Origin: JAWKWA01 sp041397765
GTDB lineage: Bacteria > Pseudomonadota > Alphaproteobacteria > Rhizobiales > Hyphomicrobiaceae
Length of the DNA: 64,000 bases
Reading direction: 5' to 3'
NCBI GenBank assembly: GCA_041397765.1
Contig: JAWKWA010000001.1
Coordinates: 62,001-126,000, forward strand
In this document: positions 47,257-56,896 of the stretch, piece after piece
Position numbering within the stretch: position 1 is the first letter of the stretch
How the letters are laid out: each line of letters begins with the position of its first letter
The notes under the pieces: model-generated
Told to the model about the DNA's origin: nothing
Databases searched by the model: none
The model's input: only the letters and a program-made list of their open reading frames with translations
Translations under genes and position numbers: made by a program

Positions 47257-47789
47257 GGTTCGGTTCTGCCCGTCTTCTCCCTGCGACCCGCGCCGGACCT
47301 GCCTGCGGGGGCGGCGGCGAGATCCTTCTCCATGGTGGTATTCGAGACCCAGACGTCGTCGATGGTGACGGTGTTGCGGCGGACCGGTGCAAAGCCGCGA
47401 TACTCGAAGAAATCGTAGGCGGTATCGCTGGCGTCGACCGTGAGCTTGTCGGTGCCGCGGGCGCGGGCGAGCTTCTCGAGGGCATCGATCAGGGTGCCGC
47501 CGACGCCCTGGCCAGCCGCATAGGGATGCACATAGAGCATGTCGATCTCGCGATTGCCCTTGAGGCTCGCAAATCCGAGGATCTCCCCCTCGACCTCGAC
47601 GACGAGAGTGAGCGCGGCGGCGAGGCGGCGACCGAAGGCCTCGCCATCGGCGGCGCTCGACATCCAGGCAAGGCGCTGGTCCTCGTCATAGTCCTCCGCG
47701 GTCAGCTCCTCGATCGACTGGCCGAACAGGTCCTGCAGCCGTTGCGTGTCGGCGAGAAGGAAGGGCCGGAGCGGATAGGGCTCCTTCAC
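47253..47789 (-). CDS. GNAT family N-acetyltransferase
   Basis: A 178-residue acetyltransferase starting with GTG at 47789, overlapping the cysS stop by four bases (GTGA) and the cimA start by four bases (ATGA). The acetyl-CoA core is DMLYVHPYAAGQGVGGTLID near 108, followed by LTVDASDTAYDFFEYRGFAP. The tail after about 160 (AAPAGRSGAGRREKTGRTEP) is disordered. The substrate is unknown; coupling to cysS and cimA may be only positional. Confidence 0.85.
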   Translation of the reverse strand: MKEPYPLRPFLLADTQRLQDLFGQSIEELTAEDYDEDQRLAWMSSAADGEAFGRRLAAALTLVVEVEGEILGFASLKGNREIDMLYVHPYAAGQGVGGTLIDALEKLARARGTDKLTVDASDTAYDFFEYRGFAPVRRNTVTIDDVWVSNTTMEKDLAAAPAGRSGAGRREKTGRTEP

Positions 47790-49234
47790 GGCTTCGCCTC
47801 CCCCCCGCCCTGGAGCGCCACCTCCCAGGTGGTGACGACGGCGCCGGTGCGGGGATCCTTGCCGTCCTTCAGGGCGATGCCCATGGCGGCGAGCTCGTCG
47901 CGGATGCGGTCGGCCTCCTTGAAGTCGCGGGCCTTCCTGGCGGCGAGGCGGGCGGCGATCAGCCCTTCGACCTTCGCCTCGTCGACCTGCCGGCCGGCGA
48001 GGCCGACGGCGAGATCGGCCCGGCTCTCGCCGTTCCAGATGCCGAGGAAGCGGGCGTTGGCGGCGACGCGGGCGGCGGTCTCGGCATTGCCCTTTCTGGC
48101 CGACTTGAGCTGACCGTAGAGAATGGAGAGCGCCTGCGGCGTGTTGAGGTCGTCGGAGAGTGCCGCGACGAAATCCTCGCCCGGCGGTTGATCGCCACTC
48201 ACCCCCGAAAGCACGTCGGCCAGATCCATCAAGGTCTGGCGCGACTGGATCAGCCGCTCCACGGTCCAGTCGATCGGCTGGCGGTAGTGGGTCGCGAGCA
48301 TGGCGAGGCGCAGCACGCGGCCGTGCCAGGGCGTGCCGCCGAAGTCCGGCGTGGCGAGGAGCTGGTGGATGGTGATGAAATTGCCGAGGGACTTCGACAT
48401 CTTCTCGCCTTCGACCTGCAGAAAGCCGTTGTGCATCCAGACATTGGCCATGACGGCACTGCCATGGGCGCAGCGCGACTGGGCGAGCTCGTTCTCGTGA
48501 TGAGGGAAGACGAGGTCGATGCCGCCGCCATGGATGTCGAACACCTCGCCGAGGTGCTTCCAGGCCATGGCCGAGCACTCGATGTGCCAGCCGGGCCGGC
48601 CGGGCGCGGCGATGCCGGCGGGCGAGGACCAGGCGGGCTCACCTGCCTTCGAGGGCTTCCAGAGCACGAAGTCCATGGGATCGCGCTTGTATGGCGCGAC
48701 ATCGACGCGGGCGCCGGCTTCCATCTCCTCCAGCGAGCGGTTGGCGAGGCGGCCATAATCCTGCATCGCCGCGACGTGGAAGAGCACGTGGTCCTCGGCG
48801 ACATAGGCGCAGCCGGCGGCGATCAGCTTGTCGCAGAGCGCCTTCATCTCCTCGATGTGACCGGTGGCGCGCGGCTCCATGCTCGGTGCGAGGGTGCCGA
48901 GGGCGGCGACGTCCTCGTGATACTGGGCCGCCGTCGTCTCGGTCAGCCGGGCGATCGCGGCGAGCGGATCATCGGCGGGAAAGTCGCGCGCCGCCCGGGC
49001 GTTGATCTTGTCGTCGACGTCGGTGATGTTGCGGGCATAGGTGACGTGGCCCGCGCCGTAGACATGGCGAAGCAGGCGGAACAGCACGTCGAACACGATG
49101 GCCGGCCGGGCATTGCCGATATGGGCGTAGTCGTAGACCGTCGGCCCGCAGACATACATGCGGACATTGGCCGGATCGATCGGCTGGAAGGTTTCCTTCC
49201 GCCGCGTCAGCGTGTTGTAGAGCGAAATCGACAT
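47786..49234 (-). CDS. cysS: Cysteinyl-tRNA synthetase
   Basis: A 482-residue class I synthetase from the ATG at 49234. Zinc site Cys in MYVCGPTVYDYAHIGNAR, which also contains the HIGH motif; further zinc ligands are in WHIECSAMAW and DLVFPHHENELAQS; KMSKS lies in EKMSKSLGNFITI near 268. The C-terminal anticodon-binding part is complete. Length is normal for the family. It heads the cysS-GNAT-cimA minus-strand operon. Confidence 0.96.
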   Translation of the reverse strand: MSISLYNTLTRRKETFQPIDPANVRMYVCGPTVYDYAHIGNARPAIVFDVLFRLLRHVYGAGHVTYARNITDVDDKINARAARDFPADDPLAAIARLTETTAAQYHEDVAALGTLAPSMEPRATGHIEEMKALCDKLIAAGCAYVAEDHVLFHVAAMQDYGRLANRSLEEMEAGARVDVAPYKRDPMDFVLWKPSKAGEPAWSSPAGIAAPGRPGWHIECSAMAWKHLGEVFDIHGGGIDLVFPHHENELAQSRCAHGSAVMANVWMHNGFLQVEGEKMSKSLGNFITIHQLLATPDFGGTPWHGRVLRLAMLATHYRQPIDWTVERLIQSRQTLMDLADVLSGVSGDQPPGEDFVAALSDDLNTPQALSILYGQLKSARKGNAETAARVAANARFLGIWNGESRADLAVGLAGRQVDEAKVEGLIAARLAARKARDFKEADRIRDELAAMGIALKDGKDPRTGAVVTTWEVALQGGGEAKP

Positions 49235-49454
49235 GACACCCCTCCTCGTCTGGGCGGGGCGTTCTTTCCGATCTATTGGGCAAGATGGACGGCCGCGCGC
49301 CAGCTCGATGAAGCTAGCTCGAAATGATGATCTGGCAGCAAATGCCGATCACGGTCTGCGGCGAAAAGGTCCTCATGGCGCGAGACCATGCGCGCAACCG
49401 CCGCTGCCGTCAAGGCCGCAGAGGTTAACGGCGTCACGGTGGCGGCGCGCAAGG

Positions 49455-50720
49455 TCAGCCGGCGACCCGGTGCAGCTCCTCGTCGATCCGGCCAGCGATG
49501 ACACGCCAGTCGAAATGCTCCTCGGCGAAGCGGCGGGCGGCTCGGCCGGCCGCCGGCCAGGAGGCCCGGACGGCGAGCAGCCGGTCGAGGACACGGGCCA
49601 TGTCGGCGGCATCGTCGGCCACGTGGGTATGCAGCCAGCCGCGGCCGACCAGTTCGGTGCTGTCGGGCAGATGGCCGGTGAGCACGAGGCGACCGGCGGC
49701 GGCATAGTCGCGGATCTTGATGGGCGAATAGCCGAAGGCGGTGTCGCGCTTCAGGGTCAGCGGCAGAACCGCGACGTCGAGGCAATTGATGGCGAGGTTG
49801 GCACGGGGCGCCGGCACGCGGCCGAGGAAACGGACACGGTCGGCGATGCCGAGCCGGGCCGCATCGGCTTCGAGGCCCGCACGCGCCGGACCATCGCCGA
49901 AGACGACGAAATCGGTGTCGGGATGGCGCGCGGCCACCGTGGCGAAGGCCTCGAGCGCGATATCGAGGCCGTGCCAGGGCACGATGTTGCCGATGAAGCC
50001 GACAGTGGTGCGCTCCGGCGGCAGGCCGATGGCGCGAAACGCCTCGTCGCGGTCGAGCGGCCCGAAGGAGGCCGTGTCGCAGCCGTTGCCGAGCGCGAAG
50101 AGGCGGGTGCCGTCGACGCCCAGGTCGGCGAGGCGGTCGGCGATGCCGCGGGTGACGCAGCGCGAGCGGTGGGCGAGGCGGGCGGCGAGGACCTGGGCCC
50201 GTTCCTCGAGATGGGCGAGGCGGGCACTGCCGCCCCCTTCGAGGCGCTCGCGCGACAGCCAGCCATTGTGCTCGATGACGATCCTGAGGCCGAGCGCGCG
50301 GGCAAGGCCGGCGAGCAGGAAGGTCAGGCTGTTGGTGCGCGAATAGACGATGTCGGGACGCCAGACGATGCGCAGCCAGACGAGCGCGACGAGCTGGGAC
50401 AATGTGTCGACCGACAGCGGCAGGCCGAGCCGGCGGCCGAGACTGACGGTGCGGCTGACACGGCCGCGATGGCGCTCGGGCATGGCCGACATGGCACCGC
50501 TCGCGGGTGTCAGCATGCGCACGTCGTGGCCGCGCGCCAGCCAGGAGTCCATCAAGCCGAGCTGGTGCTGGCAGGAACCGGTCGGCTGGTCCCAGTCGAC
50601 GAGATTGACGAGCAGGATACGGAGCGGCCGGCTTCGTGCTGCGGCGCCGACCTCCGATTTCGGCCCGGCGGCGGCCGTCCTGTCGATCATCGAGCCGGCT
50701 GGCGTCGTCATGCTCATCAC
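49455..50720 (-). CDS. Glycosyltransferase family 4 protein
   Basis: A 421-residue GT-B glycosyltransferase. The N-terminal Rossmann half starts RILLVNLVDWDQPTGS; the C-terminal donor half contains TVGFIGNIVPWHGLDIALEA, DFVVFGDGPAR, VRFLGRVPAPRANLAINCLD and FGYSPIKIRDYAAAGR, including the E/D-x7-E-like donor site variant. It adds a sugar to a cell-surface glycan. The start overlaps the stop of the preceding glycosyltransferase (ATGA), so both belong to one minus-strand operon with the deacetylase-like, methyltransferase and sulfotransferase genes. Confidence 0.87.
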   Translation of the reverse strand: MMSMTTPAGSMIDRTAAAGPKSEVGAAARSRPLRILLVNLVDWDQPTGSCQHQLGLMDSWLARGHDVRMLTPASGAMSAMPERHRGRVSRTVSLGRRLGLPLSVDTLSQLVALVWLRIVWRPDIVYSRTNSLTFLLAGLARALGLRIVIEHNGWLSRERLEGGGSARLAHLEERAQVLAARLAHRSRCVTRGIADRLADLGVDGTRLFALGNGCDTASFGPLDRDEAFRAIGLPPERTTVGFIGNIVPWHGLDIALEAFATVAARHPDTDFVVFGDGPARAGLEADAARLGIADRVRFLGRVPAPRANLAINCLDVAVLPLTLKRDTAFGYSPIKIRDYAAAGRLVLTGHLPDSTELVGRGWLHTHVADDAADMARVLDRLLAVRASWPAAGRAARRFAEEHFDWRVIAGRIDEELHRVAG

Positions 50721-52075
50721 GCTTTGCTCCCCACCAGTCCTGCCGCCCCACGGGCCGCGGAACCTACTGATTGCGTCGGCCGGCCGGCGCGCTCCAGAAC
50801 GCCGTCATAGACGGCGGCGAGGCGCTCCTCCTGCCGTTCCCAGCCGAAACGTCCATAGAGCCGGGCGAGCCGCTCGGCGTCCGGACGGAAGCCGTCGCGG
50901 CCGGCGAGAATGCGCTGCATCGCGGCTGCGATCGCGGCGGGGTCGTCCGCCGGCACGGCGATGCCCGTTCCCGACATCTCGACGAAGCGCTTCAGCTCGA
51001 CATTCTCAGAGACGACGACCGGCAGACCGGCGAAGGTCATCTCGAACAGCTTGTTGGGCAGGCAGTATTCGTAGTTGAGACAGGTGCCGAGGATCGTGCA
51101 GAGGCCGAGATCGGCGGTGCGAATGAACGGCACGACGTCGCCGTGCGGCACGAGACCGAGCGGATGGATGCGGCCCTTCGAGGCCTCGTCGCGCATGGCG
51201 CGCTCGAGTGCCGGGCGCATCGCCTCGCGGACCGGGCCGAGCAGGGCGAGGTGGATGCCGGGCGCCGCGGCCACGGCGGCCAGCATGTGCTCGATGCCGC
51301 GCCCCTCGCCGACGACACCGACATAGACCGCGAGCGGCGTCTGCGGTCCGAGCCCGGCCCGCCTGCGCACATCGTCGGGCGTCGCGCGGCCGAGCACGAC
51401 GGCGGGCGCATTCAACACGAGCGCCGGCGGCTCGATGCCGTATTTGCGCGCATAGTGCTCGACGATCGAGGGACTGACGGTGATGGCGCGGTCGACACGG
51501 CGGATGGCGCGGCGCTCGATCGCCTGCTTGAACCGGGCGAGCAGTGGTCCGGCCATCGGCAGGCGCGCCTCCTCCATCTCGTGCATGTCGTAGACGACGG
51601 CCGCACCGGTCTTTCGCGCGGCGCGCAGCGCGGCCGTCAGCGTGTTGAAGTCATGGGCATGGACGATGCGCGGCCGGAACCGCGCGACCGGTCCGACGAA
51701 GGCCCATGCCAGCAACTCGTTCTCGAGAAAGGGACCGACGAGGCGCTTCAGGCTCGCGGCCCAGCGGCGCGGCGCGAGCACGGCGATCCTGCCGGCTCGG
51801 CTCTGCGGTGCCTGCGCAATGACCGGCAGACGCCCACTCACGCCTGGAACGACGGCGCGATGGGGCGGGCGGATGCGCTGATAGACGACGCCGTTCGACT
51901 GCTCGATATCGGGCAGACCGGGCGCGGCGAGGCAGAAGACGCGGACCTCGTAGCCACGACGGACGAGGGCCTCCGCCTCCTTGATCACCCGCGCATCGTT
52001 GGTGCACGGATTGGCGAGGATCATCGCAACACGCACGGGACCGCCACTCGCCGATGCGGGATCGATCACACTCAT
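50717..52075 (-). CDS. Glycosyltransferase family 4 protein
   Basis: A 452-residue GT-B enzyme from the ATG at 52075 (MSVIDPASASGGPVRVAMIL). Features: VIKEAEALVRRGYEVRVFCL in the acceptor half, VHAHDFNTLTAALRAARK, VVYDMHEMEEARL, and in the donor half LAVYVGVVGEGRGIEHMLAA and CLNYEYCLPNKLFEMTFAGL with the conserved Glu pair. Likely builds the same glycan as the adjacent GT4. It shares an operon with the downstream GT4 by a four-base overlap. Confidence 0.87.
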   Translation of the reverse strand: MSVIDPASASGGPVRVAMILANPCTNDARVIKEAEALVRRGYEVRVFCLAAPGLPDIEQSNGVVYQRIRPPHRAVVPGVSGRLPVIAQAPQSRAGRIAVLAPRRWAASLKRLVGPFLENELLAWAFVGPVARFRPRIVHAHDFNTLTAALRAARKTGAAVVYDMHEMEEARLPMAGPLLARFKQAIERRAIRRVDRAITVSPSIVEHYARKYGIEPPALVLNAPAVVLGRATPDDVRRRAGLGPQTPLAVYVGVVGEGRGIEHMLAAVAAAPGIHLALLGPVREAMRPALERAMRDEASKGRIHPLGLVPHGDVVPFIRTADLGLCTILGTCLNYEYCLPNKLFEMTFAGLPVVVSENVELKRFVEMSGTGIAVPADDPAAIAAAMQRILAGRDGFRPDAERLARLYGRFGWERQEERLAAVYDGVLERAGRPTQSVGSAARGAAGLVGSKA

Positions 52076-52121
52076 CGCCCCTGCCCGTCTCCTCAACTCC
52101 TGCACACGGAACACCCGGCCG

Positions 52122-53177
52122 TCAGGCGGCGCGCCGGCGCCACCAGCTCTTCACCCGCTCGGCAAATCCCGGTCGGATATCGCCGAGCGCCACCACCTCA
52201 CGGCGCGGCGGCAGGGCCTCGGCCACATCGCTCCAGAGCGAGGCATGACCGTCCTCACGCGCGATCGCGGCCATGCTGTCGTACCAGGGCGTCCCGGTGA
52301 AGCGCTGCGACTGACCAAAGGGCCAATCGTAGTATTGCGGATGAAGCAGGATGCGATAGCGCTGGCCGGGCTTCATGCGCTGGACGAAGTCGCGCAGATC
52401 GCGATCGGCGGGCTCGATCTTCGAGCGGTTGTGGCCGCCGTCGCTGAATGTCGCGGCAAAGCGTGGCGAGCGGCCGTTGTGCACCCAGATCATGTCGCCA
52501 TGCCAGCGCGGCTCGTAGGGCAGGTCGCGGTTGTTCAGCTTGTCGGGACCGGCGACACCGCCATGGGCGGACATGAAGCGCAGCGAGAAACGCCGCCGCA
52601 GATCGGCGATATCGTCGTTCAGGATCTCGAGGGCGCGGGTGCGATCGAAGCAGGCCTGCTCATTGGCATTGATGTGATAGCCGACGAGGAAGCCTTCCGC
52701 CTGCAACGCCCGCAGATAGGGCTCGTCGATCTCATAGTCGGTGAAGCGCACCTCGCCCGTCGACATCAGGCCGCGCCGGTCGATCCGGCGGTTGAACACC
52801 ATGATGTTGGCGGGAACGGCGCGATGCGCGGGGTCGCGCAGCAATGCGAGCGTGCGCTCGGGTCGCGAATCGACGTCGTACTGGACCAAAAGATGGATCT
52901 TGCCGCGATCGCGCCGACCGGCGGCGAGATCGGCCTGCCAGGCCGCCCATTCCTTGGGATACATGGCCTCGGCATCGTCGCCGTCCTGCCAAGGGAGATC
53001 GGCATAGGTGACGACCTCGAAGAGATCCGCGCGCTCGCCGACGAGACGGTAGAGATCCGTCAGATAGCGGCGGGGGAAATAGGCGCCCGAGCTGCGCGAC
53101 AGCATGTCGTCGCTGGTCGCATCGGGCTGCTCGATCATGTCCATCGCTCTGCCTTCGGCCATCCTATCTCTGGTCAT
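52122..53177 (-). CDS. Polysaccharide-deacetylase-like protein
   Basis: A 351-residue protein from the ATG at 53177, overlapping the stop of the methyltransferase gene. It shows the core of a carbohydrate esterase 4-like barrel: IHLLVQYDVDSRPERTLAL (Asp pair), GYHINANEQACFDRTRALEI (His and Asn), FMSAHGGVAGPDKLNN, and YRILLHPQYYDWPFGQSQRF near the C-terminus. Catalysis is not proven, since the usual NodB motifs are only partly preserved. The setting suggests trimming of a surface polysaccharide. No signal peptide is evident, so it may act in the cytoplasm on precursors. Confidence 0.65.
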   Translation of the reverse strand: MTRDRMAEGRAMDMIEQPDATSDDMLSRSSGAYFPRRYLTDLYRLVGERADLFEVVTYADLPWQDGDDAEAMYPKEWAAWQADLAAGRRDRGKIHLLVQYDVDSRPERTLALLRDPAHRAVPANIMVFNRRIDRRGLMSTGEVRFTDYEIDEPYLRALQAEGFLVGYHINANEQACFDRTRALEILNDDIADLRRRFSLRFMSAHGGVAGPDKLNNRDLPYEPRWHGDMIWVHNGRSPRFAATFSDGGHNRSKIEPADRDLRDFVQRMKPGQRYRILLHPQYYDWPFGQSQRFTGTPWYDSMAAIAREDGHASLWSDVAEALPPRREVVALGDIRPGFAERVKSWWRRRAA

Positions 53178-53857
53178 CGCACCGGCTTGAACACGAGATT
53201 GCGGATGAAGACGACATTGTTGGCGACATCGCCGTGAATGCCGTAGCGGCGCGACTGCTCGTCGGTGAGCGGCACGGTGGTGAAGCCGTGCTCCTCGAAG
53301 ATGCGGCGCTGCAGGTCGAGCGTCGCGGCGATGGTCGTCTCGTCGAGCGCGACCTTCTTCGGCACGCCGTTCCAGGGACCGATCCAGCACCAGCCCTCGG
53401 GCTTCATCAGGCCGACGAGCGCACCGATGAGGGCGCGGTGCGCCGCCTCGTCGTCCCAAGTCCAGAAGGCGTTCAGCGTGAACTTGTTGAACACGCCGTC
53501 GAAGGTCTCGCCGAGCGGCTCCTTCGGGAGACGCTGGATGTTGCGCTCGATGGCGCGGAAGCCCTTGTAGCGGCCGAGCTCGACCACCGCCGGATCGAAA
53601 TCGATGCCGAGACAGGTGCCGCCCTCCTTGCGGGCGATCTCGCCGAAATCGAACTGGCCAGGGCCGAGGTCGACATAGCTGCCCGACAGCGTCCGTCCGG
53701 CGAAGAAGTCGCGCATGATGGCGAAGAAGTGCTCGCGCGAGCGCGCCGGGTCGCGGACGTTCTTCTGCTTGGCGCGCGAGGCGATCTCGATCTCGGTCTT
53801 GTCGGTCAGCACGGGGACGATCTCCTCGTCAGATGTCTCGAAAATCCTGGGCCGCAC
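53174..53857 (-). CDS. Class I SAM-dependent methyltransferase
   Basis: A 227-residue enzyme. SAM-binding motif I is SYVDLGPGQFDFGE near 60, followed by CLGIDFDPAVVELGRY (motif post I) and FNKFTLNAFW and GWCWIGPWNG (motif II/III). Substrate not deducible; location between a sulfotransferase and a deacetylase-like gene suggests glycan or small-molecule methylation. Overlaps the next gene by four bases, 11 bases after the sulfotransferase gene. Confidence 0.8.
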   Translation of the reverse strand: MRPRIFETSDEEIVPVLTDKTEIEIASRAKQKNVRDPARSREHFFAIMRDFFAGRTLSGSYVDLGPGQFDFGEIARKEGGTCLGIDFDPAVVELGRYKGFRAIERNIQRLPKEPLGETFDGVFNKFTLNAFWTWDDEAAHRALIGALVGLMKPEGWCWIGPWNGVPKKVALDETTIAATLDLQRRIFEEHGFTTVPLTDEQSRRYGIHGDVANNVVFIRNLVFKPVR

Positions 53858-53868
53858 GCCACCTGGCG

Positions 53869-54747
53869 TCAGCTGTAGCCGTATTTGCGCAGGCTATCGC
53901 TGGCCGCGCCCATGAACTCGGCGAGCTGGTCGGAGCTGAGGTCGCGCTTCCAGCGGCCGATCTTGGTGGTGTCGATCGAGGAGGCGACACGGTCGCGCGA
54001 GAGATGGCTCGCCTTGAAGACGGTCAAATCCATCTCGTGATGGCGCAGCATCGCCTGATCCATCGGCAGATTGAGGAAGGCGCAGATGGCGGGAAGCTCG
54101 AGGTCGGGCTCGCCGGTCAGATTCTCGTAGCGCACCATGCGGAACTGCCGGGGATGCTCCTCGGCGAATTTCTCGAATCGCTCGTGAGTGTTCACCCAGG
54201 CCTCGCCGACCTCGGAGGGCCGATGCTTGAAGCTGCCGGTGTTGAGCTGGCTCGCCAGCACGTCGCGGCCATCGCGCAGCATGTCGAAGAACTGAGCGTC
54301 GGGCCAATAGGCGAGATAGTCCTGGTAGCGGTTGTTGCACTTCATGCCCCAGCGACGCTTGCCGAGGCGGTGCATCTTCTCCAGGCCGCACAGCTCGACG
54401 AGGCGCATGCGGCCGACATCGCCGGCGAGCGACTGGCCCTCGGCGGCGAGCTGGCGGACGATGCGGGCGGCGTCGACGGTCTCCAGCCCGCCGCGATGGC
54501 AGCGCGAGAAGAACGTGTAGAAAGATCTCGAGGGCATCAGCCGCTCCAGGCGCGGGCCGACCTTCTCGCGCTCGAGGGCCCGCGCAAGGAGGTCGAGGTC
54601 GACATGGCCGTCGGTCTCGAGCAGATTGGGATAGAGCTCGTAGGACATGGCGATGTCCCTGTGGGCGTCGAGCAGCGTGCAGAGCAAGGTTCCGCCCGAG
54701 CGGCTCATGCCGCGCACGAAGATCGGATTGAGCATCCTCTCGGTCAT
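53869..54747 (-). CDS. Sulfotransferase family protein
   Basis: A 292-residue protein (ATG at 54747; 54735 possible). The N-terminal PAPS 5'-phosphosulfate loop is FVRGMSRSGGTLLCTLLDAH near 10-29, and the 3'-phosphate region is near RDGRDVLASQLNTGSF (R..S) about 160-175. QFRMVRYENLTGEPDLELPA is typical of the family C-terminal half. It should transfer sulfate from PAPS to a sugar hydroxyl or similar acceptor. It heads the glycan-modification operon running down to 49455. No PAPS-synthesis genes are visible here. Confidence 0.82.
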   Translation of the reverse strand: MTERMLNPIFVRGMSRSGGTLLCTLLDAHRDIAMSYELYPNLLETDGHVDLDLLARALEREKVGPRLERLMPSRSFYTFFSRCHRGGLETVDAARIVRQLAAEGQSLAGDVGRMRLVELCGLEKMHRLGKRRWGMKCNNRYQDYLAYWPDAQFFDMLRDGRDVLASQLNTGSFKHRPSEVGEAWVNTHERFEKFAEEHPRQFRMVRYENLTGEPDLELPAICAFLNLPMDQAMLRHHEMDLTVFKASHLSRDRVASSIDTTKIGRWKRDLSSDQLAEFMGAASDSLRKYGYS

Positions 54748-55165
54748 CTGATCCCTTCGATCCCTTTAGGCCGCAACGGGGCCCGATCATGCGAGCGGCG
54801 CCCGGCCCGGCCGCGGCGCCGAGGGCGATCGTCAGGAGCTTCCGGCAGCCTCGATGGGCGAGTTCCGGACTCGATAAACGGGGCTCCAGACGAATCACCT
54901 CGCTTCCAGGCAACTCTAGGCGCTCGCGCCACCGGCCATCCAGCGGCAAACCGTGGCACCGGCAACCATCCACACCACGTCAACGGACTATCCACAGCAA
55001 GCGAGCCGACGGCGCCTCGCCCTTGCCTGCGATCCTGTATGATCGGCCAAACTGGATTTGAGGCGACCGGCCCGTCCCATCGGCCGGCGTGCAAAGCGTC
55101 ATGCGTCCCGGATTGCCGCGGCTGCCCGGCACCGGGACCTGACAATGCGGAGGCGGCAGGTCCCC
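54748..55165. other. Divergent promoter region
   Basis: 418 bases between the minus-strand sulfotransferase operon and the plus-strand membrane protein gene. It should contain both promoters. I see a TATGAT at about 55038 but no matching -35. No hairpin or gene supported. Confidence 0.35.
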
Positions 55166-56896
55166 ATGCTCGGGCGAATCGCAGGCAGGGCCTCGCGATA
55201 TCTTCAGACCTATCTGCGGCTGATCGGCGACTTCGCGCAGACGCGCGGCCGCCGCTTTGCCGCCATGGTCGTGCTCGTCTCGATGTCGGCGTTTCTCTAT
55301 CCCCTGCCCTTCGTCGCCCTGGTCGGGATCGTCAACTCGGCGGAACGCGGCGGCGGCGAGGCGCGGGTGCGGCTGCTGACGACCAGCATCGAGATGCCGT
55401 TCGGCGGGGCACTCGCCGCGCTGCTCGGCTTCGCGGTCGCCGTGCTCCTGCTCAATTTCCTCGCCGGCCGCTTCGTCACCAGTGAGACGACGCGCTGGCA
55501 GAACGAAATGCAGCTCCGCCTGTTGGCCCGCCTGCCGCGCATCGCCCGGCTCGACCGCGTGCTCGATCTCGGCGTCCCCGCGACCTCGCGCGGAATCGTC
55601 AAGCCGTTCCAGACGGCGCTGCGTTCGGGCTATCTGATCGGCCGGCTGATCGACAACGGCATCCGCCATCTCGTTCTGGTGGTGGGCTCGACCGCGTTCA
55701 TGATCTGGCTCGACGGCTTCGACATGCTGGTGGTGACGGCGACGACGCTCGTCTTCCTGCCGGCCTATGGCCTCATCATCGCGAGCGTGGCCAGGGCGCG
55801 CGGCCGCTACAATGCGCAGGTGCGCCCGCTGATGGCGACGGTGCGCGACGTCATGACCGGCCGGCTCGGCATGTCGAGCGCCGCGACGCTCGACATGGCC
55901 AGCCTGTCGGAGCAGGCGCGCGACATTCTCTCGCAGCCGCACCGCCTCGCCAATGAGCAGATGGCCCGCCTCGTCGGCGTCACGCTGGTGGCGGGCCTGC
56001 ATTTCTTCGCCTGCGTCTATGCGGTGATCCTCGCCGAGGGGAACGAACTCGGCGCGCTGTCAGCGAAGAAGCTGATGTTCCTCGTCGTGCTGATCGTCAT
56101 GCTGCGCTCGGTGCTCGGTCTCGCCGAGCTGATGTCGCGGCTGTCGCGCGGCTATCCCTATGCGGCGCTGCTGCGCACGCTGCTCTATCCGCCGGCAAGG
56201 CCGGATGCGCGCAAGCCGAACTCCGAGGAAACGGCGCCGTTCGTGTTGAGAATTGCGGGCGGCAAGGAGCCGAAGAAGGCCCGGACCGGCAAGGAAGCGA
56301 AAGTCGCCGAGAGCGCGGGCGGGCATGCCGGCAAGCTGCCGATCGGCCTTGGCACGAGGCTGCTCTTTCTCGCGCCGGAGACGGACCACGCCTTCAATCT
56401 GCTGCCGCTCGCCAACCAGCTCTCGCCGACGCGGCCGCTGGCGGCGGGGATGCTCGATTTCATTCCGCTGATCGATGCGGCGGGCATCGGTCCGCTCGCG
56501 CGCGGCGAGACGGTGCCGGGAGCCGCCGAGGCCATGAGCGCGGGGGAGGGACGGGCACGCATCGAGCTTGCGCTGGCGCCCGATCCGCTCGATCCCGCCA
56601 AGGCCCTGGCGATCGCGCTCACCGGCGATGCGTACCGGCGCGCGAAAGGGACCGAGGCCTTCGCAGCGTTCGCCAGAGAGCGGGTCATCATCGTGATGGC
56701 GGGCAGCGAGCATGATCCGGCTGCCAGTGCCGACATCGCGCTTGCCGTCCTGTCGGACGGGGAGCGGGTGGTCGCGGCGGGAGCTGTGACCGAGATCCTC
56801 GAGGGCGCGGCGAAGGACATCCGGCGCTGGAGCCGGCGGCGCGGCCGGCAGGACGATGCCGATGATCTCGACGAGCTGACGGACGACGATTTCTGA
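55166..56896 (+). CDS. ABC-exporter-like membrane protein lacking an ATPase
   Basis: A 576-residue protein from the ATG at 55166, with GGAGGCGG about ten bases upstream (ATG at 55145 is an alternative). The first 330 residues resemble a type IV ABC exporter transmembrane domain with about six helices: RFAAMVVLVSMSAFLYPLPF, ALAALLGFAVAVLLLNFLAG, DMLVVTATTLVFLPAYGLII, VTLVAGLHFFACVYAVILAE. No Walker A, signature or Walker B motif follows. Instead a linker rich in Lys/Glu and a soluble C-terminal domain (LLFLAPETDHAFNLLPLANQ; ERVIIVMAGSEHD) of unknown type, ending in an acidic tail (DDADDLDELTDDDF). Function unknown. Confidence 0.7.
   Translation: MLGRIAGRASRYLQTYLRLIGDFAQTRGRRFAAMVVLVSMSAFLYPLPFVALVGIVNSAERGGGEARVRLLTTSIEMPFGGALAALLGFAVAVLLLNFLAGRFVTSETTRWQNEMQLRLLARLPRIARLDRVLDLGVPATSRGIVKPFQTALRSGYLIGRLIDNGIRHLVLVVGSTAFMIWLDGFDMLVVTATTLVFLPAYGLIIASVARARGRYNAQVRPLMATVRDVMTGRLGMSSAATLDMASLSEQARDILSQPHRLANEQMARLVGVTLVAGLHFFACVYAVILAEGNELGALSAKKLMFLVVLIVMLRSVLGLAELMSRLSRGYPYAALLRTLLYPPARPDARKPNSEETAPFVLRIAGGKEPKKARTGKEAKVAESAGGHAGKLPIGLGTRLLFLAPETDHAFNLLPLANQLSPTRPLAAGMLDFIPLIDAAGIGPLARGETVPGAAEAMSAGEGRARIELALAPDPLDPAKALAIALTGDAYRRAKGTEAFAAFARERVIIVMAGSEHDPAASADIALAVLSDGERVVAAGAVTEILEGAAKDIRRWSRRRGRQDDADDLDELTDDDF

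Noticed and set aside
48188..49327. A 379-residue plus-strand frame opposite cysS
   Set aside because: CysS has all catalytic motifs; the opposite frame is noncoding by composition.
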